From contig JAUVKB010000132.1 in the NCBI GenBank assembly GCA_030596405.1, forward strand, positions 1 to 6,232: a stretch of DNA of 6,232 bases. The letters run 5' to 3'. Under the pieces are notes generated by a model. It saw only the letters and a list, made by a program, of their open reading frames with translations. It was not told the DNA's origin and did not search any database. Below are positions 5,370-6,232 of the stretch, piece by piece (positions within the stretch are counted from its first letter, which is position 1; each line of letters starts with the position of its first letter). Origin of the DNA: Deltaproteobacteria bacterium. Its GTDB lineage: Bacteria; Desulfobacterota; Desulfobacteria; Desulfobacterales; JAUVKB01. The position numbers were made by a program, and so were the translations under genes.

Positions 5370-6232
5370 TTAACCAAAAAGATAGAGACATATGACCACG
5401 GCCGCGATTATTCCCGCAAAATCCGCAGTTAAGGCAGCTGCAAGGGTATAGCGAATTCGACGCACCTGCACTGCCCCGAAATATATTGCCAGCACATAAA
5501 ATGTGGTTTCGGTAGAACCCTGCAACGTTGAAACCAGATAGCCGGTATAGCTGTCCGGGCCTATGGCCGGATCGTTAATGACGGAGGCCAGAATGCCGTA
5601 TGCTCCGGAACCTGACAGGGGACGAAGCAACGCCATAGGCAGGGCGTCCGGGGGCATCCCGACCTGCCCGGTCAAGCCACCCAGCCAGGCTACCATTGCT
5701 CCCATTGCTCCGCTCGATCGTAACATGCCCACCACTACAAGGATGGCAACAAGATATGGAATAATCTTGATTGCTACCTGAAAACCTTCCTTGGCCCCTT
5801 CCACGAATACTTCATAGACTCGTACATGTCTAATTATCCCAAAGCCAAGAAACCCCGCCATCAGGCCTGGTATAATCCAGGGAGAGATTGCCCTGCCGCA
5901 ATAAACAGCCAGCGGAATCGCCCCCACGAGGGAACAGAGCGCAAGCCAGGAGATCCACGCAGGATATGCATCGGAGGAGATTTCGGGTAGAGATGTTTCA
6001 TCTTTTGTTACCTGTGCGGCAGGTGTTGGGGCTTTTAGACCTTTCTCAAGCCCTTTTTGTGAAAAGAACCTCCGGCAGATTTTTGCCGCGCATATGGCAA
6101 CAATAGTTGAGCATAAGGTGGCGAACAAGGTTGTTGGGAGGATTCCAGCCGGGTCGGCAGAACCTGCCGCAGCCCGTAAGGCAATAACTCCGGTGGGAAG
6201 AAGTGTGACGCTGGAGGTGTTGATGGCGAGGA
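5370..6232 (-). CDS. SpmA-SpmB fusion, gate-domain (nucleoside recognition) membrane protein, partial
   Basis: The frame is open to the right edge, so the N-terminus is missing; 286 residues are visible. The first segment is the end of an SpmA-like half: NTSSVTLLPTGVIALRAAAG (visible residues 4-23) and LFATLCSTIVAI (35-46). A charged linker (about 57-90, rich in Lys, Pro and Thr) joins it to a complete SpmB-like half. That half starts with a membrane helix near 92 and contains YEVFVEGAKEGF (138-149), IIPYLVAILVVVGM (156-169), LLRPLSGSGA (201-210), GPDSYTG (224-230) and QGSTETTFYVLAIYFGAV (237-254), ending in a final helix (268-285). SpmA and SpmB are separate spore-core dehydration proteins in Bacillus. 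Fused forms occur in non-sporulating Gram-negatives, where the role is unknown, so a transport or gating role is inference only. A TTG at 6128 could open a shorter frame, but conserved SpmA sequence upstream rules it out. The gene converges with orn. Confidence 0.92.
   Translation of the reverse strand, partial: LAINTSSVTLLPTGVIALRAAAGSADPAGILPTTLFATLCSTIVAICAAKICRRFFSQKGLEKGLKAPTPAAQVTKDETSLPEISSDAYPAWISWLALCSLVGAIPLAVYCGRAISPWIIPGLMAGFLGFGIIRHVRVYEVFVEGAKEGFQVAIKIIPYLVAILVVVGMLRSSGAMGAMVAWLGGLTGQVGMPPDALPMALLRPLSGSGAYGILASVINDPAIGPDSYTGYLVSTLQGSTETTFYVLAIYFGAVQVRRIRYTLAAALTADFAGIIAAVVICLYLFG

Overview
The window is part of a moderate-GC bacterial chromosome from a Gram-negative organism. 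There are no mobile genes, rRNA or tRNA. The gene content fits an anaerobic deltaproteobacterium (Desulfobacterota, Desulfobacterales-like): a MEMO-AMMECR1 fusion, a membrane-bound spermidine-synthase-like protein of the type I associate with that group, and a fused SpmA-SpmB protein. This taxonomic guess is inference from gene content, not from a marker gene.

Layout. Four minus-strand reading frames occupy the left two thirds. In order of transcription they are ybdG (4194 to 2971), a possible 40-residue ORF overlapping its stop (2974 to 2852), an exported MEMO-AMMECR1 fusion (2606 to 1107), and a polytopic protein with a spermidine-synthase-like domain (1117 to beyond position 1). The last two overlap by 11 bp and look translationally coupled. 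A GC-richer block without a convincing gene lies at about 2640-2851, just upstream of the MEMO-AMMECR1 gene. A long gap (4195-4822) separates ybdG from the divergent plus-strand orn gene (4823-5353). It holds a symmetrical AT-rich hairpin, a short tandem repeat, a 90-bp MITE-like palindrome and a good sigma70-type promoter for orn. On the right, orn converges with a minus-strand spmA-spmB fusion (5370 to beyond 6232), with only 16 bp between the stop codons.

How the genes may work together. YbdG (osmotic protection), Orn (final degradation of short RNA, including pGpG) and SpmAB (membrane gate-domain protein) look like independent housekeeping genes. The most unusual part is the left pair. 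The MEMO-AMMECR1 fusion carries a signal peptide, which puts a family usually thought of as cytosolic outside the inner membrane. Its overlapping partner has seven predicted membrane helices, and the positive-inside rule places its synthase-like domain on the same, periplasmic side. That domain has lost the canonical aminopropyltransferase aspartates (an N-L-P-E-P motif replaces D-L-P-D-P). I infer an envelope-located module of unknown chemistry. This is the best candidate for an undescribed system here.
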